Source: Candidatus Villigracilis adiacens (GTDB taxonomy: Bacteria; Chloroflexota; Anaerolineae; Anaerolineales; Villigracilaceae). From it: a DNA stretch of 64,000 bases. The notes beneath the pieces are model-generated. The model worked only from the letters and a program-made list of their open reading frames with translations, ran no database searches and was not told the DNA's origin. A program made the translations under genes and the position numbers. The stretch spans positions 372,001-436,000 of the forward strand of contig JADJBU010000002.1 of assembly GCA_016703605.1 (NCBI GenBank), given 5' to 3'. The stretch's first letter is position 1. Every line of letters starts with the position of its first letter. This document shows positions 36,462-45,360 of this stretch, in pieces.

Positions 36462-37471
36462 TTCACCGCCTCCTTTCGGACCTCGTGCCTGGTCCAGCGA
36501 CGGGGCATGGGCAGCCCTTCATCCTTTTTCCGCGGTCCTGACGGCTCCTGCGTGATCGGAACCTCCACGCCGATGCGCGCCAGCGCATTTCGCGCGTTGA
36601 CCAATTCCATGCCGATGCCGAGTTCACCCGGCTCCCGCCCGAACGCCAGCCCCATCAACTGCGTGAAGAACAGGATCGGCATGTGATAGTCCGTGCCGAA
36701 GTGATGGTTCATCTCGTTCTGGTAGGCGTCAATATTCATCTGGCACATCGGGCAGACCGTCGCCATCAGGTCCGCGCCGCGGTCATCGGCGTCGGCGACG
36801 AGCCGTCGAATCAACTCGAAGGCGGTCTCCGGTCCGATCTGGGTCATATGCCCGCCGCAGCAACTCGTCGTCAGCGGATAATCAATCACCTCCGCGCCCA
36901 ATGCCCGGAGCAAGTCGTCCAACTCCGTCGGATGTTCGTGATCCGACCACCTGTGCTGATAATCGGGGCGTGGCAACATGCAGCCCATGTACGGCGCGAC
37001 TTTCAATCCATGAAGCGGGCGCGTCACGCTGCCGCGGATTTTCTCCAACCCCACGTCGTAGACCAAAATGTCAATCAAATGCCGCACATCCAGCGTGCCG
37101 GGCTTGTACTGCAACCCGCCCGCCGCCAACGCCTCATTGACCTTCACGCCCAACGACGGGCGTTCCTGCATGTAATAATCCGCCTTGGCAAGGTTGAGGT
37201 AACAAGCCGAACACGGCGCGACCACCGTGCGCGTGCGTCCCATCCCATTCATCCTGCCGATCTGATCCGAAGCCAACGCCAGGTTCCGCGCGATCAGCGA
37301 GTAGGCGGGGATCAGGTTGATGCCGAGATACTCCGTCGCGCCGCAGCAGTTCCAGTCTTCGATCTCCTCGAAGCGCAGGTCGAGCGGCTCCATGATCGCG
37401 TTCATGGATTCCATGTACGCCTTCGCGCTGGATTCCATCGAACAACCCGGGTAAAGAAGATATTTGTTCAT
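36458..37471 (-). CDS. hdrB: Heterodisulfide reductase subunit B-like protein
   Basis: The catalytic subunit that, in methanogens, reduces CoM-S-S-CoB with two non-cubane [4Fe-4S] clusters. Two CCG-type motifs bind them here: WNCCGATEYLG near residue 42 with APCSACYLN, and TTSCCGGHM with VCPMCQMN. The 337 residues are slightly longer than in methanogens because of a basic tail rich in Arg and Lys. It overlaps hdrC upstream and hdrA downstream by 4 bp each. A different disulfide or thiol acceptor is likely, as no methanogenesis genes are present. Confidence 0.94.
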   Translation of the reverse strand: MNKYLLYPGCSMESSAKAYMESMNAIMEPLDLRFEEIEDWNCCGATEYLGINLIPAYSLIARNLALASDQIGRMNGMGRTRTVVAPCSACYLNLAKADYYMQERPSLGVKVNEALAAGGLQYKPGTLDVRHLIDILVYDVGLEKIRGSVTRPLHGLKVAPYMGCMLPRPDYQHRWSDHEHPTELDDLLRALGAEVIDYPLTTSCCGGHMTQIGPETAFELIRRLVADADDRGADLMATVCPMCQMNIDAYQNEMNHHFGTDYHMPILFFTQLMGLAFGREPGELGIGMELVNARNALARIGVEVPITQEPSGPRKKDEGLPMPRRWTRHEVRKEAVK

Positions 37472-38064
37472 GAGGTCAACTCCAGCTGGCTGGCGCGCTC
37501 AAGGATGGCTTTCAATTGATCCATGCGCCTGATCTTCTTCGGCTTGATTCCCATGCGCCCCTTGGCGATCATCCCCAGCCCCATCGGCGCCATGCCGGGC
37601 AGCCTCAGCGGAAAATGCTTCAGGTAGTGGCGTGAGGCGAGTCCGAACTCGAAACTGCGCCCGTAGGTCTCGACCATATCCACAAAGGTCTGCGAAAAGT
37701 CCGGGGCGGTCGAATCCTGGTACAACTTCGCCTTGATCGCCATGCCCTTGAGGGTATACATCACATCCGCGATGTGAACCTCCTGCGGACAACGCACCAC
37801 GCAGTGGTAGCACGAGACGCATATCCATTGCGTGTTGCTCCGCAGCACCTCGTCGCGCATGCCCGCCCGCAGCATCGCAAACAACATGCGCGGCGTATGC
37901 TCCATGTCCATCGCCGATGGGCACGATCCGCCGCAGGTCCCGCACTGGATGCACATCTCCAAATGCGAAACGCCCGCCGTCTTCATGCTAACTTCATGCA
38001 GCAGGGAAAGGTCTTCCTCGCGGGTCAATCGCGCCCGCACGCGTTCATCTGTCATCTGGGGCAT
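37468..38064 (-). CDS. hdrC: Heterodisulfide reductase subunit C-like iron-sulfur protein
   Basis: A 198-residue protein with two [4Fe-4S] binding sets: CIQCGTCGGSCP and CVSCYHCVVRCP. It carries electrons from HdrA to HdrB. It is the first gene of the operon, with a CRP/FNR-like palindrome about 100 bp upstream. The C-terminal 40 residues are basic (MGIKPKKIRRMDQLKAIL). Length and Cys spacing are typical of the family. Confidence 0.94.
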   Translation of the reverse strand: MPQMTDERVRARLTREEDLSLLHEVSMKTAGVSHLEMCIQCGTCGGSCPSAMDMEHTPRMLFAMLRAGMRDEVLRSNTQWICVSCYHCVVRCPQEVHIADVMYTLKGMAIKAKLYQDSTAPDFSQTFVDMVETYGRSFEFGLASRHYLKHFPLRLPGMAPMGLGMIAKGRMGIKPKKIRRMDQLKAILERASQLELTS

Positions 38065-38159
38065 ACGCGCCTCCGCTCACAACTCAACCGGCCAGTTGCT
38101 GCTCGGCATGACCTGGGTCATCCATTCGCAGAATACAGTCACCGCCCATATATCCATAT

Positions 38160-38177
38160 TAGTGATTTTTATCACAT
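38160..38177 (-). promoter_or_regulatory. CRP/FNR-family-like operator upstream of hdrC
   Basis: On the minus strand the site reads TGTGATAAAAATCACTA, close to the TGTGA-N6-TCACA palindrome of the CRP family. It lies about 96 bp upstream of the hdrC start in an AT-rich stretch, with TTGTAA just before it and TAATAT just after, which could be part of a promoter. Binding by a CRP/FNR-type regulator is an inference. Confidence 0.4.
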
Positions 38178-38645
38178 TACAAAGTAACAAAAATAATCAT
38201 GCGAACCTGATTAACGTCCTGCTGCCTGATTCGGCTCGACTCATAGTGCGGGCAGTCCGAAACATCCGGAAGTTCCCCGGGGCGTCCCTGCTGCCGAAGA
38301 GAGCATTTCTTAAGCCCATGAAAGGCGCGAAAAAGAGCCTCAGCCACAGAGAACACCGAGTTCACAGAGATTTTAAAAAGGTTCTCTCAGGATTCTGTCC
38401 TGAAAATAGGTTTACCCGGAGTCGAACGTCTCCTGACGTTCGCTTCTCGCTCCAAAGTCTGGAGATGCCGCTGGCGCTGCTTTGGACTCCATTTTCATCC
38501 CTCCGGCTTCGCTGATATGAAAAAAACGTCCCGAAGGGTTCTGGAAGGGCGGAAATTCTGGCTGACAACCTTCGGGAGTGAAATTCGTTTCATGAAAACT
38601 CTGTGGCAAAAAAGAGTTAATAAACGCTCTCCAGGACGAAATACC
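38178..38645. other. Intergenic region without a supported gene
   Basis: Between the hdrC promoter region and the DUF4349 terminator. It contains a fragment with ACAGAGAACACCGAG / ACAGAGA repeats, a stretch with ACGTCCCGAAGGGTT and CCTTCGGGA that resembles the hairpin at 46137-46189, and pieces such as GAGTCGAACGTCTCC that look like decayed repeats. Frames here are short and have no coding features. Confidence 0.5.
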
Positions 38646-38691
38646 AAAAAGCCCGTCTCCGAAACATGGTTTCGAGGCGGGCTTTTAGTTT
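38646..38691 (-). terminator. Rho-independent terminator downstream of the DUF4349 gene (bidirectional)
   Basis: AAAAAGCCCGTCTCCGAAAC and its near-complement GTTTCGAGGCGGGCTTTT form a strong GC-rich stem around a 4-nt loop. The T-run on the minus strand ends transcription of the DUF4349 gene; the plus-strand T-run makes it bidirectional. Confidence 0.8.
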
Positions 38692-38752
38692 TAGCGCTTA
38701 TCCGAAAATTATGCTCAATGCGGCGGGAACAATTTTCGGGTGGAATTACACG

Positions 38753-39703
38753 TTATTTCTTCTCTTCCACCTGCTGGGGCTCAGCCTTCTTTTTGGTCCC
38801 GCGCATTTTGCGGAAGAACCAGCGCAAGCCGAGGAATGCCAGGTAGAACGGAATGCCGATGGTGACCAGGACCGGCAGGGTGTAGATCACGAAGCGGATC
38901 ATGAAGTTGACGAAATTCTTCCAGAAATTGAGCAGGTCCTGAATGGCTTCGAGCGCGACGCCCTTCGGCTCCCACTTGCCGATGGTGACCGGCTGGATGG
39001 TCTCTTCGGCGATCAGGCGCACACTGACAGCGGAGAGAGCGGCGGCTTCTTCGTAATATTTGATCTGTCCCTGGATGATCTCGATCTGCTCGCGGTAATA
39101 CATCAACTGGTTGAAGATATTGACAACCTCGTCGGTATTTTGGGCGTTCTCCATCAACTCGGTCAATTCCTGCTCGGCAGCCTGGTAGGTCTTGAGGCGG
39201 GATTTCAAATCCACATACTCGGCGGTCACATCCTGCCCGGAACGGATTTCGCTCTGGACTTCGACCGCGCCTTCCTTGATGAGTTCCAATACCTCGTCCA
39301 ATTTTTCGGCTGGCACGCGAATGGTGAGGCTGGCTTCCGGAACAGGCAGGTAATCGCTTGTATAACTTTCATAGAGGTTGGACGAGACGACAAACCCGCC
39401 CATCTCTTCCGCCATTTCCTGAATCTCATCCATGCGCCCCTCCACATCGGATACGACGATGGCAAGGTCGGCGTTTTGGATGACGATGCGCTCGACGCCC
39501 GCCGCCTCCCCGCCGCCCCCAGATGCGACTCTTTCTTCGACTGCTATATTGGCTGTGCCCGCCTCCGGGGGAGCAACATCGGCGGCAGGCTGCGCCGGAG
39601 CCTCCATGACAAATTCCGGCTCGCTTTGAACGGCTCCCGCGGCGCAGGCTCCCAGGACAATGGCGGCAACCAGAATAATACTGTAGGGTGTTAATCGTTT
39701 CAT
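38753..39703 (-). CDS. DUF4349 domain lipoprotein
   Basis: A 316-residue envelope protein. A signal peptide with lipobox VLGAC is followed by a Pro/Ala-rich linker; the DUF4349 core starts near IQNADLAIVVSDVEGRMDEI, continues with long helices (DLKSRLKTYQAAEQELTELM) that probably form a coiled coil, and ends in a C-terminal membrane helix (FVIYTLPVLVTIGIPFYLAF) and a basic tail. The ATG at 39703 follows GGAGAAG. Function of the domain is unknown. It is a single-gene unit with its own terminator. Confidence 0.88.
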   Translation of the reverse strand: MKRLTPYSIILVAAIVLGACAAGAVQSEPEFVMEAPAQPAADVAPPEAGTANIAVEERVASGGGGEAAGVERIVIQNADLAIVVSDVEGRMDEIQEMAEEMGGFVVSSNLYESYTSDYLPVPEASLTIRVPAEKLDEVLELIKEGAVEVQSEIRSGQDVTAEYVDLKSRLKTYQAAEQELTELMENAQNTDEVVNIFNQLMYYREQIEIIQGQIKYYEEAAALSAVSVRLIAEETIQPVTIGKWEPKGVALEAIQDLLNFWKNFVNFMIRFVIYTLPVLVTIGIPFYLAFLGLRWFFRKMRGTKKKAEPQQVEEKK

Positions 39704-39808
39704 TTCAACTTCTCCTTTTTCCTTTGGTGACATCTCTTCCAAAAGGACGCGGAATGTACATGATTGGTTCCCTGCCTCTCCAAAGTCTCCCGACTTTGGA
39801 TTCCCGTC

Positions 39809-40540
39809 CTACCAGCCTTCGCCAATGCGGACGGCGTGTTTCTCCGGCAGCCCTGCCGCGCGGATGCGCTCCTGCACCTCGGCGATATTGTATGCGACGC
39901 GTTTGGGAGTCCAGGTACGGGCAGCGGTGTCATAGATGGCGTAGGCGGCGCGCGGATCACGGTCGCGGGGCTGACCCACCGACCCGGGATTGAGAATCAA
40001 CTTCGGGTGAAGCGAAAGCGCCGCATCCGGCTTGGCGTATTCGGCGGTGACCCAGTCCGAATTACTTTTCAGCGTGAAACTGCACTGGATGTGCGTATGC
40101 CCCACAAAACACCAATCGGTGCCGAAGTGATCGAAGTTCAAACTTGCCGTCGTCGAGTTGAGGATGTATTCCCACAACGGGTCGCGCGGGCTGCCGTGGA
40201 CGATGGTCGCCTCGCTGCGCACCTTCGGCTTGGACGGGAGCGACTTGATAAAGTCCATATTGCTGGCGGAAAGCACCTGCTCGTGATACAGCAGCGAACG
40301 TTTCGCGTCGCCGTTGAAAGTCTCCAAAGACATCCTGCCAACGACCCCCACATCATGGTTGCCCATCAGGCAGGTCAGGTTCTTGATCTCGCGGACCTCC
40401 TCGACCACGGCATTCGGATCGGGACCATACCCCACCAGGTCGCCGAGGCACCAGGTCTCGTCCACCTGCCCGGCATCTTTCAGCACCGCTTCGAGCGCGG
40501 TGTAATTTGCATGAATATCCGACATGACCAGAATGCGCAT
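39809..40540 (-). CDS. Metallophosphoesterase family protein
   Basis: A calcineurin-type phosphoesterase of 243 residues. Metal ligands are visible as DIH (Asp8, His10), GDLVGYGPDP (Asp34), GNHD (Asn61, His62), HGSP and GHTH, in the usual order. The NPGSVGQPRD block is typical of the YfcE/diadenosine tetraphosphatase-like branch. It begins 1 bp from the coaBC stop and is probably co-transcribed with it. The substrate is not known. Confidence 0.9.
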   Translation of the reverse strand: MRILVMSDIHANYTALEAVLKDAGQVDETWCLGDLVGYGPDPNAVVEEVREIKNLTCLMGNHDVGVVGRMSLETFNGDAKRSLLYHEQVLSASNMDFIKSLPSKPKVRSEATIVHGSPRDPLWEYILNSTTASLNFDHFGTDWCFVGHTHIQCSFTLKSNSDWVTAEYAKPDAALSLHPKLILNPGSVGQPRDRDPRAAYAIYDTAARTWTPKRVAYNIAEVQERIRAAGLPEKHAVRIGEGW

Positions 40541-40541
40541 A

Positions 40542-41747
40542 TTACTCCAATAACCTTGCGATATGTGCGATGATTTTTTCAGCCGCTTCTGCCTTGCTCA
40601 TCAGCGGCAGGTTTTCCCGCGCCCCATCCGCAAACAACAGCGTGATGCGGTTGGTCTCGACGGCAAACCCGGCGTCGTCTGCCGAGATGTCGTTCGCGGC
40701 AATGAAATCCAGACCTTTGGATTTTAACTTCTCGGACGCATTCTGCAACAGGTCGCGACTCTCCGCCGCAAACCCGACCATGATCCTGAAACGCTTCGCG
40801 ACTCCGCCCGGGCTTGCTACTGTTTTCAGGATGTCCGGCGCCGCCTCGAGTTGGATCTGCGGAATGCCGTCCCGTTTCTTGAGTTTGTCCTTCGCCGTAT
40901 CCTTCGGGCGAAAGTCTGCCGCCGCCGCCGCCATGACCAGCGCGTCGGCTGATTCGTTCATCAAGGCATCCAGCATATCTTGGGCGCTTTTAACTCGAAC
41001 GACTCTCGCGCCAATAGGCGGGTTCAGCCCGGTTGGGGTTGTGATGAGCGTCACTTCGGCGCCTTCGTCGAGTGCGGCTTGGGCGAGGGCATATCCCTGT
41101 TTGCCGGATGAATGATTTGTAATCACACGCACCGGGTCAATGGCTTCCTGGGTCCCTCCGGCGGTGACAATCACTTTTTTGCCCGCAAGTTTTCCATTTT
41201 TTCCAAGCGCCACACGCACATGACCGAGAATATCCATCGGCTCGATCATCCGTCCGACGCCGGACAAGCCTGAGGCGAGGTGCCCGGCCGCGGGTCCAGC
41301 GACCAGCGCCCCCCGAGTCTGAAGCGTTTTGAGATTCTCCCGGGTGGCGGGGTGGTCGAACATCCCTCCATCCATTGCCGGGGCGATCACGATCGGACAG
41401 GTCGAGGCAAGGGCTGTTACAGTCAACAAACTGTCTGAAATTCCGTGCGCCATTTTTGCGATGGTGTTTGCCGTGCAAGGGGCGATCACGAGCAAGTCCG
41501 CTTTTTTGCCGAGGTCGACGTGCAGGACATGCGCTTCATCGCCCCACAAGTCTTTGTCGGTGAAGGCGCGGCGACCCGTTACAGATTGAAAAGTAAGCGG
41601 TGTGACGAATTTTTCCCCGGCGTTCGTCAAGATCACATCCACTTCCGTGCCGGATTGTGTCAACTTGGAAGCGAGGTCTGCCGCTTTGAACGCCGCAATG
41701 GAGCCGGTGACTCCAAGCAGGATACGTTTGCGTGAAAGAATGGACAT
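40542..41747 (-). CDS. coaBC: Bifunctional phosphopantothenoylcysteine decarboxylase / phosphopantothenate-cysteine ligase
   Basis: Two steps of coenzyme A synthesis in one 401-residue protein. The CoaC part (1-180) has ILLGVTGSIAAFKAADL and the FMN and substrate segments VIAPCTANTIAKMAHG and PAMDGGMFDHPAT. The CoaB part has VIVTAGGTQEAIDPVRVI, NHSSGKQGYALA and VGFAAESRD. The start codon at 41747 has no ribosome site, and a TATAAT box lies about 8 bp upstream, which suggests a leaderless transcript. Confidence 0.94.
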   Translation of the reverse strand: MSILSRKRILLGVTGSIAAFKAADLASKLTQSGTEVDVILTNAGEKFVTPLTFQSVTGRRAFTDKDLWGDEAHVLHVDLGKKADLLVIAPCTANTIAKMAHGISDSLLTVTALASTCPIVIAPAMDGGMFDHPATRENLKTLQTRGALVAGPAAGHLASGLSGVGRMIEPMDILGHVRVALGKNGKLAGKKVIVTAGGTQEAIDPVRVITNHSSGKQGYALAQAALDEGAEVTLITTPTGLNPPIGARVVRVKSAQDMLDALMNESADALVMAAAAADFRPKDTAKDKLKKRDGIPQIQLEAAPDILKTVASPGGVAKRFRIMVGFAAESRDLLQNASEKLKSKGLDFIAANDISADDAGFAVETNRITLLFADGARENLPLMSKAEAAEKIIAHIARLLE

Positions 41748-41755
41748 ACTGGGTG

Positions 41756-41761
41756 ATTATA
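41756..41761 (-). promoter_or_regulatory. -10 box (TATAAT) just upstream of coaBC
   Basis: Perfect TATAAT on the minus strand ending 8 bp before the coaBC ATG. No good -35 is seen at the usual distance. If used, transcription would start at or next to the start codon. Confidence 0.35.
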
Positions 41762-41931
41762 CTTCCAACACTGGGCGGCGCTGCCTGCGCGCGGTCTTTA
41801 TTGCAATTGTGTTGCAGGGGAATTGCGCTTTCTCCACTAGCCCAAATGTAGGGGGGGGGGAATAGTGACAGTTCGGTTGTATAATTATCAATGTTGATAG
41901 CTCGTCCGGAAAAGAATAAAAGGAGACCGTC

Positions 41932-42510
41932 ATGAAAAAGTTTTCAATTGTATTTCTGGCATTGATCGCCCTGCTTGCATTTACAGTCAGCCCTGTGCTT
42001 GCGGCTTCGGGAATCCTGATCCTGCGCGAAGCCCGCAACGATCCAAGCGGCGGCGTGATCTTCGTCTTTGAATACACCGGCGATTTCTCGGAAGCCGACT
42101 TCAAAGGCGGGTCTGCCATGCTCAACGGGCAGTATTACCCGCTTGACTGTAATATTGTGGAAGGCGAAGGGCTTGTGCAATGCACGGCGTCTCGCGCGCT
42201 GGCAGGCGGGTTGGTGCAGGTCTTCCTCGCCGGTTCCATCTTTTGGGACAAGGTTCCCGAAGGCGGGCGGGGCGGTTATTGTTACGATGTGTACGATTTT
42301 CCCGCCGAGGGGCAACCCGCTGCATGGACCTTCCAGGGAGAACATTGCCAGGATGAGCCTGCCTCTCAAGGCGATATGATTAATTTCTACTCGCCGTTTT
42401 GGGAGAGTTATTATGACTACTACTTTGAGGCAAACGGCCTTGAATGGCTGTATGGCGACCCCAGCACCAACCCCGGGGAAGGCTACTACTACGAAGGCAG
42501 TGAATCTTAA
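41932..42510 (+). CDS. Secreted protein of unknown function
   Basis: A 192-residue protein with a clear signal peptide (MKKFSIVFLALIALLAFTVS, cleavage near VLAAS). The mature part is acidic, with four Cys spread over it (DCNIVEG, VQCTAS, YCYDVY, EHCQDE) that may form two disulfides, and a Tyr/Gly/Glu-rich tail (GEGYYYEGSES). AAAGGAGACC lies upstream of the ATG, and TATAAT at 41880-41885 about 45 bp before it is a candidate -10 box. No family recognised. Confidence 0.8.
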   Translation: MKKFSIVFLALIALLAFTVSPVLAASGILILREARNDPSGGVIFVFEYTGDFSEADFKGGSAMLNGQYYPLDCNIVEGEGLVQCTASRALAGGLVQVFLAGSIFWDKVPEGGRGGYCYDVYDFPAEGQPAAWTFQGEHCQDEPASQGDMINFYSPFWESYYDYYFEANGLEWLYGDPSTNPGEGYYYEGSES

Positions 42511-42576
42511 GGTGAATTGCCGCCAGAGGCATAGTCACAAAAAGAGCCCGCCGCCGGTTTAATACGACCAAAGAAA

Positions 42577-42616
42577 AACTCACCCTTGGACAAAACTTCG
42601 AGGGTGGGTTTTTTGT
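42577..42616 (+). terminator. Rho-independent terminator after the secreted protein gene
   Basis: AACTCACCCT and AGGGTGGGTT pair with one G-U wobble around a 15-nt loop, followed by TTTTTTG. It lies about 70 bp after the stop codon on the plus strand. Confidence 0.75.
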
Positions 42617-42711
42617 ACTTTTGAAGAACCTTCGGAACACTTGGGTTGACGCATTTAATTTGGCTTTATCGCATATATACCCGGTAATGACTTCGGCATA
42701 TAATTTGCCTC

Positions 42712-43494
42712 ATGACCATTATTGATACTGCCGAACCGTTCCTGCTGCCGGGGAGCCGCGCGGGGGTTTTACTCATCCATGGCTTTACCGGCGCGCCCAA
42801 GGAAATGCGCCAGATGGGGGAATCACTGAACGCGCAGGGATATACATGTTTGGGGATTCGACTCGCCGGGCACGCCACAACCCCCGAAGATATGATCGCC
42901 TCGCGCTGGACCGATTGGGCTGCCTCCGTCGAGGACGGCTTTCACCTGCTGCGCGGCACAACCGACCGAATCTTCCTTGCCGGGCTTTCGATGGGAGGGG
43001 TGTTAAGTCTGTTGATGTCGGCACGGTTGGATGTTGCCGGGGTAATCGCCATGTCCACGCCTTACACCCTGCCCAACGACCCAAGAGATTTCCCGGTCTC
43101 CGTCATCAGGTTGTACAGCCGTTTCGTTAAATTTCTACCCAAGACGAAAGACCCGCCCGGCTCGTCATGGTTTGATAAGGAAGCCTACAAGGAGCAGGTC
43201 TCCTACCCGCAGAACCCCGTCCGCTCGATCGCGGAGTTGAAACTGCTGCTTGGGGAGATGCGGGCGGCCTTGCCTTTGGTGAAGAAACCCGCGCTGCTCA
43301 TCCACTCCAAAAACGATACTTATGTTTTGCCGGAAAACATGGAAAAGATATACGCCGGGCTGGCGAATGCTTCTGATAAAACGAAGGCTTACATAACGGG
43401 GTCGAGCCATGTTGTCACGCGAGATGCGGCGCGCCAGCAGGTCTTCCTGCTGGCGCGGGATTTCATCCGGCGTATCGAAGCCGCACAAGGTTGA
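42712..43494 (+). CDS. Alpha/beta hydrolase, carboxylesterase-like
   Basis: A cytoplasmic esterase or lipase of 260 residues. The oxyanion motif is LLIHGFTGAPKEM, the nucleophile Ser93 is in GLSMGG, the acid Asp202 in HSKNDTYVLP and the catalytic His233 in GSSHVV. This arrangement is that of Est30-type carboxylesterases and monoacylglycerol lipases. It converges with phnE, whose stop is 15 bp away on the other strand; no terminator separates them. Confidence 0.9.
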   Translation: MTIIDTAEPFLLPGSRAGVLLIHGFTGAPKEMRQMGESLNAQGYTCLGIRLAGHATTPEDMIASRWTDWAASVEDGFHLLRGTTDRIFLAGLSMGGVLSLLMSARLDVAGVIAMSTPYTLPNDPRDFPVSVIRLYSRFVKFLPKTKDPPGSSWFDKEAYKEQVSYPQNPVRSIAELKLLLGEMRAALPLVKKPALLIHSKNDTYVLPENMEKIYAGLANASDKTKAYITGSSHVVTRDAARQQVFLLARDFIRRIEAAQG

Positions 43495-43508
43495 TATCAA
43501 TCCCCCCG

Positions 43509-45356
43509 TTAGACCGCCTTTTCCCTCAGCGCCGAACTGACGTAATCCATCAGTGAGACGACGATGGCGATGGCAAGCATTTGCGTGGAGGCGGCGTTGT
43601 AATCGAGCAGGTTGATATTTTGCACGAGCAGGAAGCCGATGCCGCCGCCGCCCGTGATGCCGATGATGGTGGACATGCGCACGTTGATGTCCCAGCGGTA
43701 CATGGTGTAGGAGATATACGGCGGGATGATCTGCGGGATGACGGCGTAGATGATCGTCTGCAAACGGTTCGCGCCTGTGGCTTCCACCGCTTCGAGCGGA
43801 CCGGCGGAGATGCTTTCCACCTGTTCGGAGTACAGTTTGACAAGGCTGGCGATGGTATGCAAGCCGAGCGCCATCACGCCTGCAAACGGACCGATGCCGA
43901 CAAAGATGACGAACACAATTGCCATGATGACTGCTTCCACCGAGCGCACGGCGTTGACGATGGTGCGGGTGACGGTATACACCGCCAACCCGATGGGCAG
44001 GGAGGCTTTGGGATGATTGAGAAATGCCAGCGTCAATCCGCCCAGTGCGCCGAGAATGGCGGGCAGTGTAAAAATGTAGAGCGGATTGCCGATTTCATAA
44101 AACCAGTTCAGTACCTGGGCAATGCCGATAAAGAGCAGGGCGCCTGTGGCGGCGGCAAGCGCGGCATTGACCAGGCGCGCGGTTTGAACGGGCAGCCGTT
44201 CGCTCAGGGATTGGCCCCAGCGGCCGAGTCCGCTCGAGACGATGCCCCCCGCTATCAGCGCGGAAAGAGCCGGGGTGATCGTCCGCAAAATATCGCCGCT
44301 TTGGAAGAGGAAGTTCCCCAAAAAGCCGAACGAGCCGAGGGATTCGATCATGGACAGACCGAGGTTCATGCCCAGGCTTCCCAGTTCCAGCACGGCATAG
44401 ATCGCCAGCGCGGCGGTAAAGATGGAGATAACCTGCGTCAAAATGCGACTCATGGTCGAGGAGTCCGTTTCGCCGCGCGAGAGCGACCAGCGCGCGCCAA
44501 AAGCGATTAACAAAAGTGAAACGCCCACACCGGCGGCGTTCATCCAGATGTTTTCGGCAAATGAGTCGCTGATACCCAGCAGGAATTTCCCCGCCTGAAA
44601 GCCGAGCCAGATGCCGAGGGGCCAGCCCAGCAGGTTGAGCGCAACACTCGCCAGCGGACTGCGGACGTTTTTCATCAGGTTGCGCGCCGCAAAGAAACTG
44701 AGCGGGAAGGAAAGCAGCGTGCCGAGCAGGGTGGCAAGAAACGCCATGAACACTGTTTCGATGATCTTATCCCAGGTGTTCAACGCGCTTTTGCTCCAGC
44801 GCGGCGTTCCCACATTTTTATACGAATACGAGCGCAGGAATTGAACGTCGTCGCTTTCGCGGTCTTTGGGCAATTCGACCCCGGCGGTGAATTGACCTTG
44901 CGAGTCGGATTTCACGCGAGCCTTTGCCAGCGCCAATGTGCTCTCCGGGTCGTTGCCCGGAACGAACAGAATCACCACATCCGTGTTTGGCGGGAAGTTG
45001 AAACCATTAAGCGTGATAACATCGCCCGCCGCGCCGCAGGACAGGCTTTCGACGTAGGCTTCGCCGGATGCTTCGCGCTGAATCTGCGGCTCGACTCCGC
45101 CCGGGCAGGGCAGGTAAACCGGCGAGTTGACCGTCGTTTCGGCGCGGTCAAAGTCGAAGAGATCGGGGTTGGCAAGCGCGCGCATCACGCGCACGCGGCT
45201 TTGCTGGCGGCTTTCCTTGCGGAATTCTTCGAGATCAACCTTTGTCACTTGAAAGGCGTACGCAATGGTGATAATGGCAAGCGCAAAGAAGAAGCCGTTG
45301 CGCAGCGAGCGCCATACGGATGGTTTTGTTTCGCGGTTTGAGTTCGATTCGGTCAT
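43509..45356 (-). CDS. phnE: Phosphonate-type ABC transporter permease with large insertions (PhnE-like)
   Basis: A 615-residue inner-membrane permease, more than twice the usual PhnE length (about 270). After one N-terminal helix, residues 45-190 form a soluble extracytoplasmic region with VITLNGFNFPPNTDVVILF, similar to IPT/TIG-type beta sandwiches. The permease core starts at IETVFMAFLATLLGTLLSFP, is interrupted by about 200 residues with extra helices, and resumes with the EAA loop GPLEAVEATGANRLQTIIYA. The ATG at 45356 is 4 bp after the phnC stop. The substrate may be phosphonate, phosphite or phosphate. Confidence 0.88.
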   Translation of the reverse strand: MTESNSNRETKPSVWRSLRNGFFFALAIITIAYAFQVTKVDLEEFRKESRQQSRVRVMRALANPDLFDFDRAETTVNSPVYLPCPGGVEPQIQREASGEAYVESLSCGAAGDVITLNGFNFPPNTDVVILFVPGNDPESTLALAKARVKSDSQGQFTAGVELPKDRESDDVQFLRSYSYKNVGTPRWSKSALNTWDKIIETVFMAFLATLLGTLLSFPLSFFAARNLMKNVRSPLASVALNLLGWPLGIWLGFQAGKFLLGISDSFAENIWMNAAGVGVSLLLIAFGARWSLSRGETDSSTMSRILTQVISIFTAALAIYAVLELGSLGMNLGLSMIESLGSFGFLGNFLFQSGDILRTITPALSALIAGGIVSSGLGRWGQSLSERLPVQTARLVNAALAAATGALLFIGIAQVLNWFYEIGNPLYIFTLPAILGALGGLTLAFLNHPKASLPIGLAVYTVTRTIVNAVRSVEAVIMAIVFVIFVGIGPFAGVMALGLHTIASLVKLYSEQVESISAGPLEAVEATGANRLQTIIYAVIPQIIPPYISYTMYRWDINVRMSTIIGITGGGGIGFLLVQNINLLDYNAASTQMLAIAIVVSLMDYVSSALREKAV

Positions 45357-45360
45357 GCTG

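Noticed and set aside
34947..36686. 579-codon open frame on the plus strand opposite hdrA and hdrB
   Set aside because: Antisense shadow; composition rich in Arg and His, no motifs, and the minus strand carries intact iron-sulfur proteins.
38517..38846. Plus-strand frame MKKTSRRVLEG and onwards
   Set aside because: It crosses a bidirectional terminator and then runs antisense to the DUF4349 gene.
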